Translations under genes and position numbers: made by a program | Notes under the pieces: model-generated | What the model was told of the DNA's origin: nothing | What the model saw: the letters and a program-made list of their open reading frames with translations, nothing else | Database searches by the model: none | Part shown: positions 38,195 through 46,612 of the stretch, one piece after another | Layout: each line of letters starts with the position of its first letter | How positions within the stretch are numbered: position 1 is the stretch's first letter | Source: G965229615 sp965229615 | Lineage (GTDB): Bacteria; Pseudomonadota; Alphaproteobacteria; Rickettsiales; Midichloriaceae | Length of the DNA stretch: 64,000 nt | Assembly (NCBI GenBank): GCA_965229615.1 | Contig: OZ245890.1 | Span: forward strand, 744,001-808,000 | Direction of reading: 5' to 3'

Positions 38195-39053
38195 GTATTT
38201 TTCTTTGCATATGATTAACTATAGTCAGTGATATTAGTATTAGTACTCCACCTACGATTAGGTTTACAGATACTACTTCATTGAAAATGACATACCCTGT
38301 TGTAGCTGATACTACTAATTCCATATAACGTACTGGCGCAAGAAAAGATGCATTCGCATATGAAAATGCTTTTATTATACAGTATAGAACTAGATTTGCC
38401 CCAACACCTAAACATATCAATTGAACATAGTATATTGGCATAGCACTGTAGTACTCACTGATACTACCAGGCACAAAAGATGCAAACAGTGCACTGAATA
38501 AGTTCGAATAAAATAGCATTGGTAACATGCTTTCTCCATCATTTAGTAGCTTTTTATTTACAATATCTAATGTTGCAAAAAGTATACTAGCTACTATAAA
38601 TATAAAGGAAGCCATTGGAAATGAAGTGTCAACAGTGAGCAGAGATATTATACTTCCAGTAAGGCCGACACAAGTCGCAAGTAATATGCTGTATGTGATT
38701 TTTTCATGCAAGAATATAGAAGCCATAACTAATGTGAATATTGGTATTGTGAAACTCATCAAGGTAACGGTAGCAATTGGTACTAACCCTATTCCATAAT
38801 TCCATAGTGATATCGCTATTGCTAGGATAAAACCTCGGGCAACATGCACATTGATTTTTTTTGTATAAATGGATTGTATACCTAGTTTGCAAACAATAGG
38901 CATTAATATTACTGCACTGAGCATTGTACGCCAGAATGCTATTGATTCAGCACTGATTTTAACCACAAGCGTTTTTACTATTGTATCGTTAAAGACGCTA
39001 ATAAGAAGACTCAGTAGAAACCACGATATAGCTATAACATTATTACTCTTCAT
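38184..39053 (-). CDS. EamA/DMT-family permease
   Basis: A ten-helix drug/metabolite-type transporter of two EamA repeats; the first ends near ILAIAISLWNYGIGLVPIATVTLMSFTIPIFTLVMASIFLHEKI and the second near NASFLAPVRYMELVVSATTGYVIFNEVVSVNLIVGGVLIL. Related Rickettsiales proteins transport S-adenosylmethionine, but substrate cannot be read from sequence. ATG at 39053 gives 289 residues with TM1 right at the start; TTG (39161) or ATG (39155) further up would add a hydrophobic leader of about 35 residues. It overlaps ftsI. Confidence 0.85.
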   Translation of the reverse strand: MKSNNVIAISWFLLSLLISVFNDTIVKTLVVKISAESIAFWRTMLSAVILMPIVCKLGIQSIYTKKINVHVARGFILAIAISLWNYGIGLVPIATVTLMSFTIPIFTLVMASIFLHEKITYSILLATCVGLTGSIISLLTVDTSFPMASFIFIVASILFATLDIVNKKLLNDGESMLPMLFYSNLFSALFASFVPGSISEYYSAMPIYYVQLICLGVGANLVLYCIIKAFSYANASFLAPVRYMELVVSATTGYVIFNEVVSVNLIVGGVLILISLTIVNHMQRKIHVE

Positions 39054-39207
39054 GTAATTGATAATAACTTGAGAGGATGAAACCAAAAGAAGATATATCA
39101 CATATAAAAACAAACACAATAAAGCTGTGGAAGCATACCATTTACATGCTTCCATCAGCAATACACACTAGCGAAATAATAACACTTTCTCAGTATGAGG
39201 CAAAAAC

Positions 39208-39735
39208 TCAAATCTTATAGTTTAAAATGCTCATAATTTTATTCTCAGCAGCTTTTTCATCAACACCAGTTGACAAAGCATACTCTGATACAAGCCTTTC
39301 CACAGCTGTCTCATACAACATCCTTTCACTGTATGATGTCCCACCTTGATTATTATCATTACGATGTAAATCACGTACCACTTCTGCTATAAGAGTTGGA
39401 TTGCCAGAATTGATTTTATCACCATATTTTTGTGCTCTTTTAGGCCAGTTGCCTTTTTTACTTGCTGACTTTTGCCTTAGTACATTAATTGCCTGTGTTA
39501 GTTCATTTTCTGAGCTTAAATGACGTAATCCAGTCTTTGATGCTCTAGTTTTTGGCACACGTATCTTTACATTTCCTTTGACCGTGGATATCACATAGAG
39601 GCTCATTTCAGTACCAGCCACGACTTGTACCTCCTCTGCTGTTATTTCACCAACACCGTGTGTCGGGTAAACGACGACATCACCTACTTTGAATGGGATT
39701 GCATGTATATGCGACTGTAATTGAGATGTAGTCAT
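39208..39735 (-). CDS. carD: CarD-family transcriptional regulator
   Basis: An RNA-polymerase-binding protein that stabilises open promoter complexes. The N-terminal RID domain starts FKVGDVVVYPTHGVGEI, as in CarD/CdnL and the TRCF RNAP-interaction domain; the helical C-terminal part carries NWPKRAQKYGDKINSGNP. Length 175 residues is normal. Rickettsiales keep CarD as one of few global regulators. It stands alone, with a 302-bp gene-free stretch upstream. Confidence 0.93.
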   Translation of the reverse strand: MTTSQLQSHIHAIPFKVGDVVVYPTHGVGEITAEEVQVVAGTEMSLYVISTVKGNVKIRVPKTRASKTGLRHLSSENELTQAINVLRQKSASKKGNWPKRAQKYGDKINSGNPTLIAEVVRDLHRNDNNQGGTSYSERMLYETAVERLVSEYALSTGVDEKAAENKIMSILNYKI

Positions 39736-40037
39736 ATTATTTTTTGTTAGTTATTTGTTGAATACTGACTGAGGTTTTCACTTTGCGAGGGTTCGAATCT
39801 CAGTAGCTTTTTATACAAGTTCTCTAGTTCAAATCACATCAGATTGATTAGAGAACAGGGTGATGGCAATTGTACTACATAATTCCTCTCAAGTAAACAA
39901 TCATTAAAATACTGTTAAGAAGTCTATTGCAAGTTACATTTTGTCTACAATGTTAACGAAATATACTTGTTACCAACATATAAGCAGTGTTAATTGCTTG
40001 CTTGCAGCTAGAAAAAAATTATGATACATTTCTCGAT
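39736..40037. other. Gene-free stretch with a strong hairpin and tRNA-arm-like motifs
   Basis: No protein frame is supported here. A hairpin pairs GTTCTCTA (39819-39826) with TAGAGAAC (39849-39856), with an inner AATC/GATT stem. GGGTTCGAATCTC (near 39790) and GTTCAAATCAC (near 39827) look like T-psi-C arms of tRNAs, but no acceptor or anticodon stem can be built around them, so they could be tRNA remnants or chance. The right end holds the upstream region of tRNA-Ser. Confidence 0.4.
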
Positions 40038-40127
40038 GGATGGATGACCGAGCGGTTTAAGGTACCGGTCTTGAAAACCGGCGTGCGTGCGAGCGTACCG
40101 TGGGTTCGAATCCCACTCCATCCGCCA
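40038..40127 (+). tRNA. tRNA-Ser (TGA)
   Basis: A 90-base class II tRNA with acceptor GGATGGA/TCCATCC, discriminator G and encoded CCA. The anticodon TGA is at 40072-40074 in a CTTGAAA loop. A long variable arm (GCGTGCGTGCGAGCGTACC) and T arm GTGGGTTCGAATCCCAC are typical of tRNA-Ser. Confidence 0.97.
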
Positions 40128-40170
40128 TTTCATAGGAATGTGGGACATACGCAAAGAGGGGTATCTATCA

Positions 40171-41607
40171 ATGGAGAGTTCAGACATAACACAAAGTGAT
40201 ATTCTTGAAAGGTTAGTTGAGCTTTATAAGCTACCAGCAAGCTTCAAAGCACTGACAGATGATGAGAAAACAAAGCTATGTGACAGTGCGAAAGAATTAT
40301 CATTGTCACCAACTGCATGTAAAAAATTAGAAAAGTTTGAAAAAAATGGGAATCTTACAAGTTACAGTTATATATTGAAACGACTGAAAGGCTACTATTA
40401 TGTTAAGCTGTCTGAACTTGAGTGTAATAATGGTAAAGCATCTTATGTTGTTGCTGGAAATATTGCTAAAGAACTACAAGGCATGGGGATTGAAAAGAGT
40501 GTGCATGATAAGATTGCCCAAGATTACAATAATTGTATTACATACAATATCAATAATGAGGACATTAAAGCACACCATCATGATACCATACGAGATATGC
40601 TGAATAATAAGAAGCTACTCTTCGATGGTTCGTTTAATGGAGATGATAAAATCTTTATTAAGGACAATGTAGAACATGAAGGTGTTAATATGTCGTTTAT
40701 TGTAACACAAAACAGTAAAAAATATTTCGTGAAAACTTGTACAAGTGGCAAAGCAATACCTGGTATGTCAAACAGTAGTTATATTAATCCAAACGAGTTA
40801 TTTCTATATAAAGTGATGGAGTATACTGGTTTTGGTCCGAAAACAGAGTTTTTGATTGAGAAATATTCAAGTTCACGCGACAGTACTGCACATGGGGCAT
40901 ATATAATGACAGAAGAAGTTCCTAACTTGTTACTCGATGATGGAACATTCAAATTACAAGATTTTAATGTTAGTGATAGGGGGGCATTTTCTATCGATTT
41001 ATCAGCAGCTTCATTGTTACATGATTTACTAAGTTTAACTGATGTGTTTGGACGAATTGGAAACTATGGCTTCACTTTGATCGATGAAAGCACTGCGAAA
41101 GCATATGAAGATAATGAAGAGCAAAAAACAGAAGCGAAGCAGTCAAGTTGGATACAATTTGTAGATCATTTACCAGGCAACAACGGTCATTTTAGTTGTA
41201 TTACAAACAAGAAGGATAAGTTGCAGGATTACTCACCCAGATCACAATTGCAAACTATATGTAAAAGTAAAGATATTGATGAAAGTGTTTTACAGGATAT
41301 GTCATGGAGTTATGATAGCTGGGCAAAATACAAATTAGCTAAAGATACACACACCAAACTATTTGAAGAACGCAAGTTTGAGAATGCGATTGAGAGAGCA
41401 AAAAATGACATTGAAAAGTTGATTGGCGATTATGGTGCTAACTTCATGGAGAGGGAACTTCCTTTAGTAGATAATGATGGTCCAACAGGTAAAATGGCAG
41501 TAATCAAGGCTGAAGAAATACTGAATGCATACTACGAGAAAATCGAGAAAAACATTGCGACATATAAAAATACTCACTATTATACTGAGGCACAAGTCAC
41601 ACCATAA
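40171..41607 (+). CDS. Orphan 478-residue protein with kinase-like motifs
   Basis: No family is named with confidence. The reading frame extends back into tRNA-Ser, but ATG at 40171 has a strong GAGGGG ribosome-binding site about eight bases upstream and is chosen. The middle third resembles a kinase-type fold: YFVKTC with K188, NELFLYKVMEYTGFGPKTEF with E209, a hinge-like AYIMTEEV, then D291 and N298 in DVFGRIGNYG and D332 in FVDHLPG, reminiscent of the Lys-Glu-Asp/Asn-Asp set of HipA or PI-kinase folds. The N-terminal 130 residues and the C-terminal 120 are helical and charged; no signal peptide or TM. Soluble orphan proteins of this kind in a bacterium with type IV secretion are effector candidates; this is inference. 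Confidence 0.6.
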   Translation: MESSDITQSDILERLVELYKLPASFKALTDDEKTKLCDSAKELSLSPTACKKLEKFEKNGNLTSYSYILKRLKGYYYVKLSELECNNGKASYVVAGNIAKELQGMGIEKSVHDKIAQDYNNCITYNINNEDIKAHHHDTIRDMLNNKKLLFDGSFNGDDKIFIKDNVEHEGVNMSFIVTQNSKKYFVKTCTSGKAIPGMSNSSYINPNELFLYKVMEYTGFGPKTEFLIEKYSSSRDSTAHGAYIMTEEVPNLLLDDGTFKLQDFNVSDRGAFSIDLSAASLLHDLLSLTDVFGRIGNYGFTLIDESTAKAYEDNEEQKTEAKQSSWIQFVDHLPGNNGHFSCITNKKDKLQDYSPRSQLQTICKSKDIDESVLQDMSWSYDSWAKYKLAKDTHTKLFEERKFENAIERAKNDIEKLIGDYGANFMERELPLVDNDGPTGKMAVIKAEEILNAYYEKIEKNIATYKNTHYYTEAQVTP

Positions 41608-41616
41608 TACCACACC

Positions 41617-41754
41617 ATGATAGAGTACGGTATATCTTTTGGCACAGCATTAGCAGTAACAATTTCCTTCAATCAAAACAAATCAGTTTTGTGGGCCATA
41701 ATACATGGCTTTTTTTCATGGTTTTATGTGATCTATTATTTGCTTTTTAAATAA
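41617..41754 (+). CDS. 45-residue small membrane protein (GTALAVTISF...SWFYVIYY type)
   Basis: A short frame starting MIEYGISFGTALAVTISFNQ and ending WFYVIYYLLFK. Two hydrophobic segments flank NQNKSVLWAIIHG. From memory, very similar 45-60 residue proteins with GTALA, a polar N.N/S turn, LWAIIHG and SWFYVIYY occur widely in Firmicutes and Bacteroidetes as unannotated small membrane proteins. It begins nine bases after the kinase-motif gene and overlaps the 3' end of the convergent folKP by 19 bases. Function unknown. Confidence 0.7.
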   Translation: MIEYGISFGTALAVTISFNQNKSVLWAIIHGFFSWFYVIYYLLFK

Positions 41755-43076
41755 CCATGATTTTTAGCAACCTCTTGTGCTACAAAAAACCTCTGATGGT
41801 CTGCAACATTATGTACACGCAAATAATCAATTCCCAAGTCATATAGTGCTTGCGAAACAGCAATTGTTTCTAGATCGCGTTCTCGTGGAACTAATGACTG
41901 ATAGAATCCATTGATATATCCTTTCCTTGAATGTCCAACCATAGTTTTACATCCTAACTCTTTGAGCTCATGAGCATCACGCAGCAGTTGAATATTTTGA
42001 TATGTAGATTTTCCAAACCCAATACCAGGATCAATAACAATATCTTCCTTCTTGAAACCACATTTCAATAACTTATCCATTGTTTTTTCAGCCCAGGTAT
42101 ATATTGGGCTGATAGCAGTTACGTTGTCATCAATTCTTGTGTATCTGTTTGGTGGAATGGTCAAAGAATGCATTACAACAATTTTGCATCCACTATCTGC
42201 AATGATTTCAAGCGTTCTTTCATCTAAATCTCCCTTAACATCATTGACAAATGAGATTTTATAGTGTTTTAGTACTTTCAATACTGTATCAGGCCAAAAT
42301 GTATCGATGCTAACTTGTATATCTTGATTTTGCATGTGATAACTTAACCTATCAAGAACTGGTTCTAGTCTAGCATATTCTTCCTCATGATTAAGCATCG
42401 TGACATTTGGCCTCGTTGATTGTGGCCCGAGTTCAATAATTGATGCACCATCGTTTATTAGTTGTAATACCTTGTCTAAAGCTGGCACTTCATGTATGTA
42501 TAGCCCACCATCAGAAAATGAATCTGGTGTTATGTTTATAACACCAACAAACTGTGGATATAGCACAAAACCTCTCACGAATGATCCATTAATTTCATCA
42601 ATACCATGAGCAATTTCACCAAACGTTTTTTCATCATATAAACTGCTAGTTTTTGGATAGCAATAATATGGCTGTAATAGCGCAATTAAATGTATGAGAA
42701 AATGACGATCTAACAAGTGTTGATGTGGAATTCGCAACTCTGGTGTGTGGATAACATCTTGGTGCCATAGCAGAATATCCAAGTCAATCACCCTTGGAGA
42801 CCATTTCTCATAACCAACAAATCTGCCAATTTCATACTCAATACTTTTGAGTTCATGTAACATCTCATGTGATGAGAGATTAGTTTCCCCACATATAACC
42901 ATATTGAGATATTTTTTATTCCATTCTGGAGGGGCATCTATTGGCAGAATAGCCTGTGTTTCTAATATGATAGAAGACTGTGTCTGATGTAAGCATCTGC
43001 TTTGCATCAGCTCAACTGCCCATCTAATATTAGATAACCTATCACCCAAATTTGACCCTATACCAATAAAAATCAT
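41736..43076 (-). CDS. folKP: Fused FolK-FolP (HPPK-dihydropteroate synthase)
   Basis: A bifunctional folate enzyme. Residues 1 to about 160 are HPPK: GSNLGDRLSNIRWAVELM, then WSPRVIDLDILLW and IPHQHLLDRHFLIHLIA. Residues about 175-446 are DHPS: VGVINITPDSFSDGG, IIELGPQSTRPN, FVNDVKGD, DPGIGFGKS and MVGHSRKGYI. The loop reads GPQSTRP rather than the enteric GGESTRP, closer to the GAQSTRP of plant and chlamydial fused enzymes. It follows folB by 14 bases. Confidence 0.95.
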   Translation of the reverse strand: MIFIGIGSNLGDRLSNIRWAVELMQSRCLHQTQSSIILETQAILPIDAPPEWNKKYLNMVICGETNLSSHEMLHELKSIEYEIGRFVGYEKWSPRVIDLDILLWHQDVIHTPELRIPHQHLLDRHFLIHLIALLQPYYCYPKTSSLYDEKTFGEIAHGIDEINGSFVRGFVLYPQFVGVINITPDSFSDGGLYIHEVPALDKVLQLINDGASIIELGPQSTRPNVTMLNHEEEYARLEPVLDRLSYHMQNQDIQVSIDTFWPDTVLKVLKHYKISFVNDVKGDLDERTLEIIADSGCKIVVMHSLTIPPNRYTRIDDNVTAISPIYTWAEKTMDKLLKCGFKKEDIVIDPGIGFGKSTYQNIQLLRDAHELKELGCKTMVGHSRKGYINGFYQSLVPRERDLETIAVSQALYDLGIDYLRVHNVADHQRFFVAQEVAKNHGYLKSK

Positions 43077-43090
43077 ATTTCTTTAGTTTA

Positions 43091-43474
43091 TTATGGTGAC
43101 GCAGAATAGGTAAATGACACCCCCCCACATATGCCAGCAACTGGTGGAGCAACCTTTGTTACCTTGACTGTTATCAGTTCGATGTTTTTCGTTTGTTTGC
43201 AATATTTGCTGATTATATCATGAATATAATAGCCTAATCTTTCGACCAAATTGAAATGCAAATTTTGTATAGAATCCTTGACCAACTCTACAATACTATA
43301 ATAACAAATAGTATCATCTAAACCATCAGTGATAGCCCCAGTCGGTAAAGCAAAGAACTGTAATATAATGTCAATTGACACTGGCTGTGCATTGCGCTTC
43401 TCCTCATCACTACAACCAAGATGCACACACACACGTAAATCTGAAACGGTTAATTGGCATGAGCGTATTGTCAT
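43091..43474 (-). CDS. folB: Dihydroneopterin aldolase
   Basis: Makes 6-hydroxymethyl-dihydropterin for the FolK domain encoded next. Motifs include VHLGCSDEEKRNAQPVSIDI near the N-terminus, the active-site region DTICYYSIVELVKDSI and the C-terminal KVTKVAPPVAGICGGVSFT. Length 127 residues is typical. It is co-directional with and 14 bases upstream of folKP, giving an intact folate branch from dihydroneopterin to dihydropteroate. Confidence 0.93.
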   Translation of the reverse strand: MTIRSCQLTVSDLRVCVHLGCSDEEKRNAQPVSIDIILQFFALPTGAITDGLDDTICYYSIVELVKDSIQNLHFNLVERLGYYIHDIISKYCKQTKNIELITVKVTKVAPPVAGICGGVSFTYSASP

Positions 43475-43596
43475 GAGCTAAAAACTAAAAAACCAAATGA
43501 CATATCAAGATGAGAACCTAGTTTTACAACTTTCATGCCATAAGTCAATGATGGATATGGCTAATACACAGCACTTGCTCCCAGTATCATAATATG

Positions 43597-44664
43597 TCAC
43601 TGGCATGATATAACGCCCATGAAATCATTAGAAAAATCCTCAAATTTGTTATCTCTGAACTTTTCAGACCAATATTTTCTTGAATTCTGTAACAATTCTG
43701 CAACGTTTTGGTCTGCATTGCAAAGGCCTAGTGTATAGGTTTTTACATAGATTAAAATGCTTGCACAGAACTTTATTATTGACTCAACAAAGCTGGGCTC
43801 AATATCATTTAATTTTTGTTTGAACGCATCGTTATTGACAATTTTTGTGTACTGTGCTTTGAGCTTAGTATTTTCAACACACTTCAAAGCATTACTGACC
43901 GCAATATCAGCTCGCTGACCATCATATAAATTCATCCTAAGCGATATTAAAAATTGCTGCAATGTGTCATCATTCTCCACAGCATTGTTGACATCAGTGC
44001 TACGATGTCGCTTAATCCTATAAAACTCACACACACTGGTAATGATAGCATCTTTCAATTCATTATCTAAAGGCATGTTGTGTATTGCAGTATCAAGGTC
44101 ATGATATTTTCCCGCCTTCAACTCGTCATTGATTGATATAGCATTATCATATGCATTACGATATCGTGTGACTTCCCTATCAAGTTCATGTTTGCATTGC
44201 TGCCAATACTGCCAGAGCACATCAATCTCATTATTCTTCCATGCTCTTAGATAGTATTTTGTGATATCATGCCATGGTGATCCAGAGTGGGGGTTTTTAT
44301 TTGCATTATTCTTTGCATTTTCTAATCTTGCATCGTCTAATCTTGCATCGTTTATTTGACCATTTACCTGCACATTATTCAATGCATTCTGCAAACTTAT
44401 GAAATAATTAAATGCAAATGGATTTGCACTTGCCTCTAATACCGGACCACCTTTATGATCATCTAGAAATACAGTGCACATAAAGGCTGTATTCCGTAGC
44501 ATGATATGAAAAAGTGCATGTAAAAAGTATAAATTTTGCTCTGGTAGATTTGCGATTTTTTTATACTCGCCATTCTCACAAGTGCCAAATACCCCACCTA
44601 TCAACTCAAAAATCCTTTTAGCAGTTAATTCAATAGTATATTCTTCTTGACTCTCTGTTTGCAT
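43597..44664 (-). CDS. Orphan 355-residue protein, helical, unknown function
   Basis: No recognised family. It has no signal peptide, no convincing membrane segment except a weak hydrophobic stretch near residues 308-325 (FCASILIYVKTYTLGLC), and many Asn, Asp and Lys residues. An exact 15-base tandem duplication gives NDARLDDARLENA near residue 107. A strong AGGTGGGGG ribosome-binding site precedes the ATG. It lies between folB and lnt with gaps of 122 and 225 bp, so it appears monocistronic. Soluble lineage-specific protein; a secreted effector is possible but unproven. Confidence 0.6.
   Translation of the reverse strand: MQTESQEEYTIELTAKRIFELIGGVFGTCENGEYKKIANLPEQNLYFLHALFHIMLRNTAFMCTVFLDDHKGGPVLEASANPFAFNYFISLQNALNNVQVNGQINDARLDDARLENAKNNANKNPHSGSPWHDITKYYLRAWKNNEIDVLWQYWQQCKHELDREVTRYRNAYDNAISINDELKAGKYHDLDTAIHNMPLDNELKDAIITSVCEFYRIKRHRSTDVNNAVENDDTLQQFLISLRMNLYDGQRADIAVSNALKCVENTKLKAQYTKIVNNDAFKQKLNDIEPSFVESIIKFCASILIYVKTYTLGLCNADQNVAELLQNSRKYWSEKFRDNKFEDFSNDFMGVISCQ
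44321..44350. repeat. Exact 15-bp tandem duplication in the orphan gene
   Basis: TCTAATCTTGCATCG occurs twice head to tail (44321-44335, 44336-44350). It encodes on the reverse strand two copies of a five-residue unit (DARL+D/E), keeping the frame. Confidence 0.95.
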
Positions 44665-44889
44665 CCCCCACCTCTTATTTTGGTTATTTTATTGTCGATT
44701 TATATACAATCATTCTTTTATTAAATCAATATTAAGAATTTATATGTTTTTATATTAACAAAGTTCAATAACATATTCATTCATTGGATGATAGGTTTTA
44801 TGCACAATACCAATCCTCATCAACCTTGTGACTTATTATTTATTGAACTATATTACACACCAGTGAAATACTAAAAACAACAAAGAATA

Positions 44890-46551
44890 CTAATTCATTC
44901 GATATATCATATTAATAAATTCCATATATATGGTATTTTCTCTATGCTCTGGCACTAAAGTATTAATCACTCCTTCTTCATTTAAATGAAGCAGTTTTAT
45001 TATCCTACCATGACTATCTATTACAGCTGATATTCCATTGGTTGCAGCACGTACCATGGGCACACCATATTCTATTGCTCTTATTCTTGCCATTGCTAAA
45101 TGCTGATACGGCCCTATACTGTTGCCCAGCCAACTATCATTTGTGAGATTGATAATCATGTTGGCATCAGTGTTATATCTTGGATGTGTAATTGGATCTA
45201 AGATACTTTCGTAACATACTGTTGGTATTATAACAAAAAAATCACGATTGAGAATTTTATCTTCACTATTGTTTTTACTGTACAGTCTAATGTTTCTGGC
45301 ATGTATACCTGGTGAAAACGATGCTACATTATTTACTATTGGTACAAACCAGCCTAAATACTTCTGCATCGGAATATACTCACCAAATGGCACTAGAGTG
45401 TTTTTATCGTAACTATCTATAATCTCCCCCTCGTTATTTATCATAATGATAGAATTATAGTACTTATGCTCTCTTTCAACATATCTATCAACACCAGTTA
45501 TAAGAAATGTATTGGTATCATATGCTTGCATAAATTCTTCAAGTAACGTTTCCTCATCTTTGTCTATTGTAAATGGTATGCCTGATTCAGGAAAGATGAT
45601 TAGATGTGTTGTGTGCTTTGCATTAAAATTTCTATATGTAGTGCCCAAACGCGGTATCAAGCTACTACCTATCTCTTCAACAAGTTTAGTAGTTTTTTCT
45701 AATGCAAGCATACTTCTTCTATAATCATAGTTATGGCGTTCAACAATGTTTGGTTGCACTACATGTACAAATATTTTGTTCGTGGAATTGCTGACTTGCA
45801 CTGTTGCATCATTCAAGCGTTTATTTCCCCACATTGTTACCGACAGCATTACCATCGCAACTACAGATATAGCACCAAGTTGTCTCGTATATGGTACCAT
45901 ACCAACAGTATATAATAACAGACTGAGACCATACACACCAACAACAGAACATACTTGCATCAATCCTATTGAGTAACCACTTGCACAACCCAAAAGATTC
46001 CATGGAAATGTAAATATACTATGACTTCTCACTATTTCAGTAACCGAAAATGCAGCAGCAAATGCAAATGCTATTTTTACCCTTGTAGATGCATTATATT
46101 GCTTAGCACTCTTTTTCAACAGTAACTTCAGGTTCACAAAGACACATATAATACCACTCATAACAGCATAAAATGATGCAAGCAATATTGGTATCAACAT
46201 TACAAATGGAATTGCAAACCAATATCTTGAAACGTCCGTAAGCAAAGGGTTTACCAACCAGTAAAGACTAGTAACAAAATGTGCTATAAAGAATGCCAAA
46301 CCATGACAAAACCCAATATAAAAATACCTCAAACGTTTGTTCCTTGTTTTTATAAACGGTAAAATAGGATCCCTAATATCACCATTAAAAGTAAAAACAC
46401 AGTGCTTTTCCAAACACCATAAAAAACCCGAAAATGACATTGGTATTGCTAAAAAAATATCAAATGGGTGGAATGCAAATGTTAAAATAATACCATGTAC
46501 TATCTGTATAAGAATGTGATATTGATACAGTGTTGGTTTGCGTTCATTCAT
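44890..46551 (-). CDS. lnt: Apolipoprotein N-acyltransferase
   Basis: Adds the third acyl chain to lipoproteins in the inner membrane before Lol sorting. Several membrane helices (residues about 15-245) precede the periplasmic nitrilase domain whose catalytic triad is visible: E322 (FPESG), K383 (DKNTLVPFGEY) and C446 (CYESI). Length 553 residues is slightly longer than in E. coli (512). Its presence makes triacylated lipoproteins likely, matching LolA/LolD and the small lipoproteins at 6.5 and 56 kb. Confidence 0.95.
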   Translation of the reverse strand: MNERKPTLYQYHILIQIVHGIILTFAFHPFDIFLAIPMSFSGFLWCLEKHCVFTFNGDIRDPILPFIKTRNKRLRYFYIGFCHGLAFFIAHFVTSLYWLVNPLLTDVSRYWFAIPFVMLIPILLASFYAVMSGIICVFVNLKLLLKKSAKQYNASTRVKIAFAFAAAFSVTEIVRSHSIFTFPWNLLGCASGYSIGLMQVCSVVGVYGLSLLLYTVGMVPYTRQLGAISVVAMVMLSVTMWGNKRLNDATVQVSNSTNKIFVHVVQPNIVERHNYDYRRSMLALEKTTKLVEEIGSSLIPRLGTTYRNFNAKHTTHLIIFPESGIPFTIDKDEETLLEEFMQAYDTNTFLITGVDRYVEREHKYYNSIIMINNEGEIIDSYDKNTLVPFGEYIPMQKYLGWFVPIVNNVASFSPGIHARNIRLYSKNNSEDKILNRDFFVIIPTVCYESILDPITHPRYNTDANMIINLTNDSWLGNSIGPYQHLAMARIRAIEYGVPMVRAATNGISAVIDSHGRIIKLLHLNEEGVINTLVPEHRENTIYMEFINMIYRMN

Positions 46552-46612
46552 CTTCCTGAAAACTATTTTTTCGTTAATTTAAATACCAAATCCTATTAAA
46601 TCGAAAATTACA

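Noticed and set aside
39819..39856. Hairpin upstream of tRNA-Ser as a rho-independent terminator
   Set aside because: It does not lie behind any gene's stop codon in a useful orientation and has no T-run; recorded only as structure.
40087..40170. N-terminal extension of the kinase-motif protein into tRNA-Ser
   Set aside because: It would translate tRNA sequence; the ATG at 40171 has a strong ribosome-binding site.
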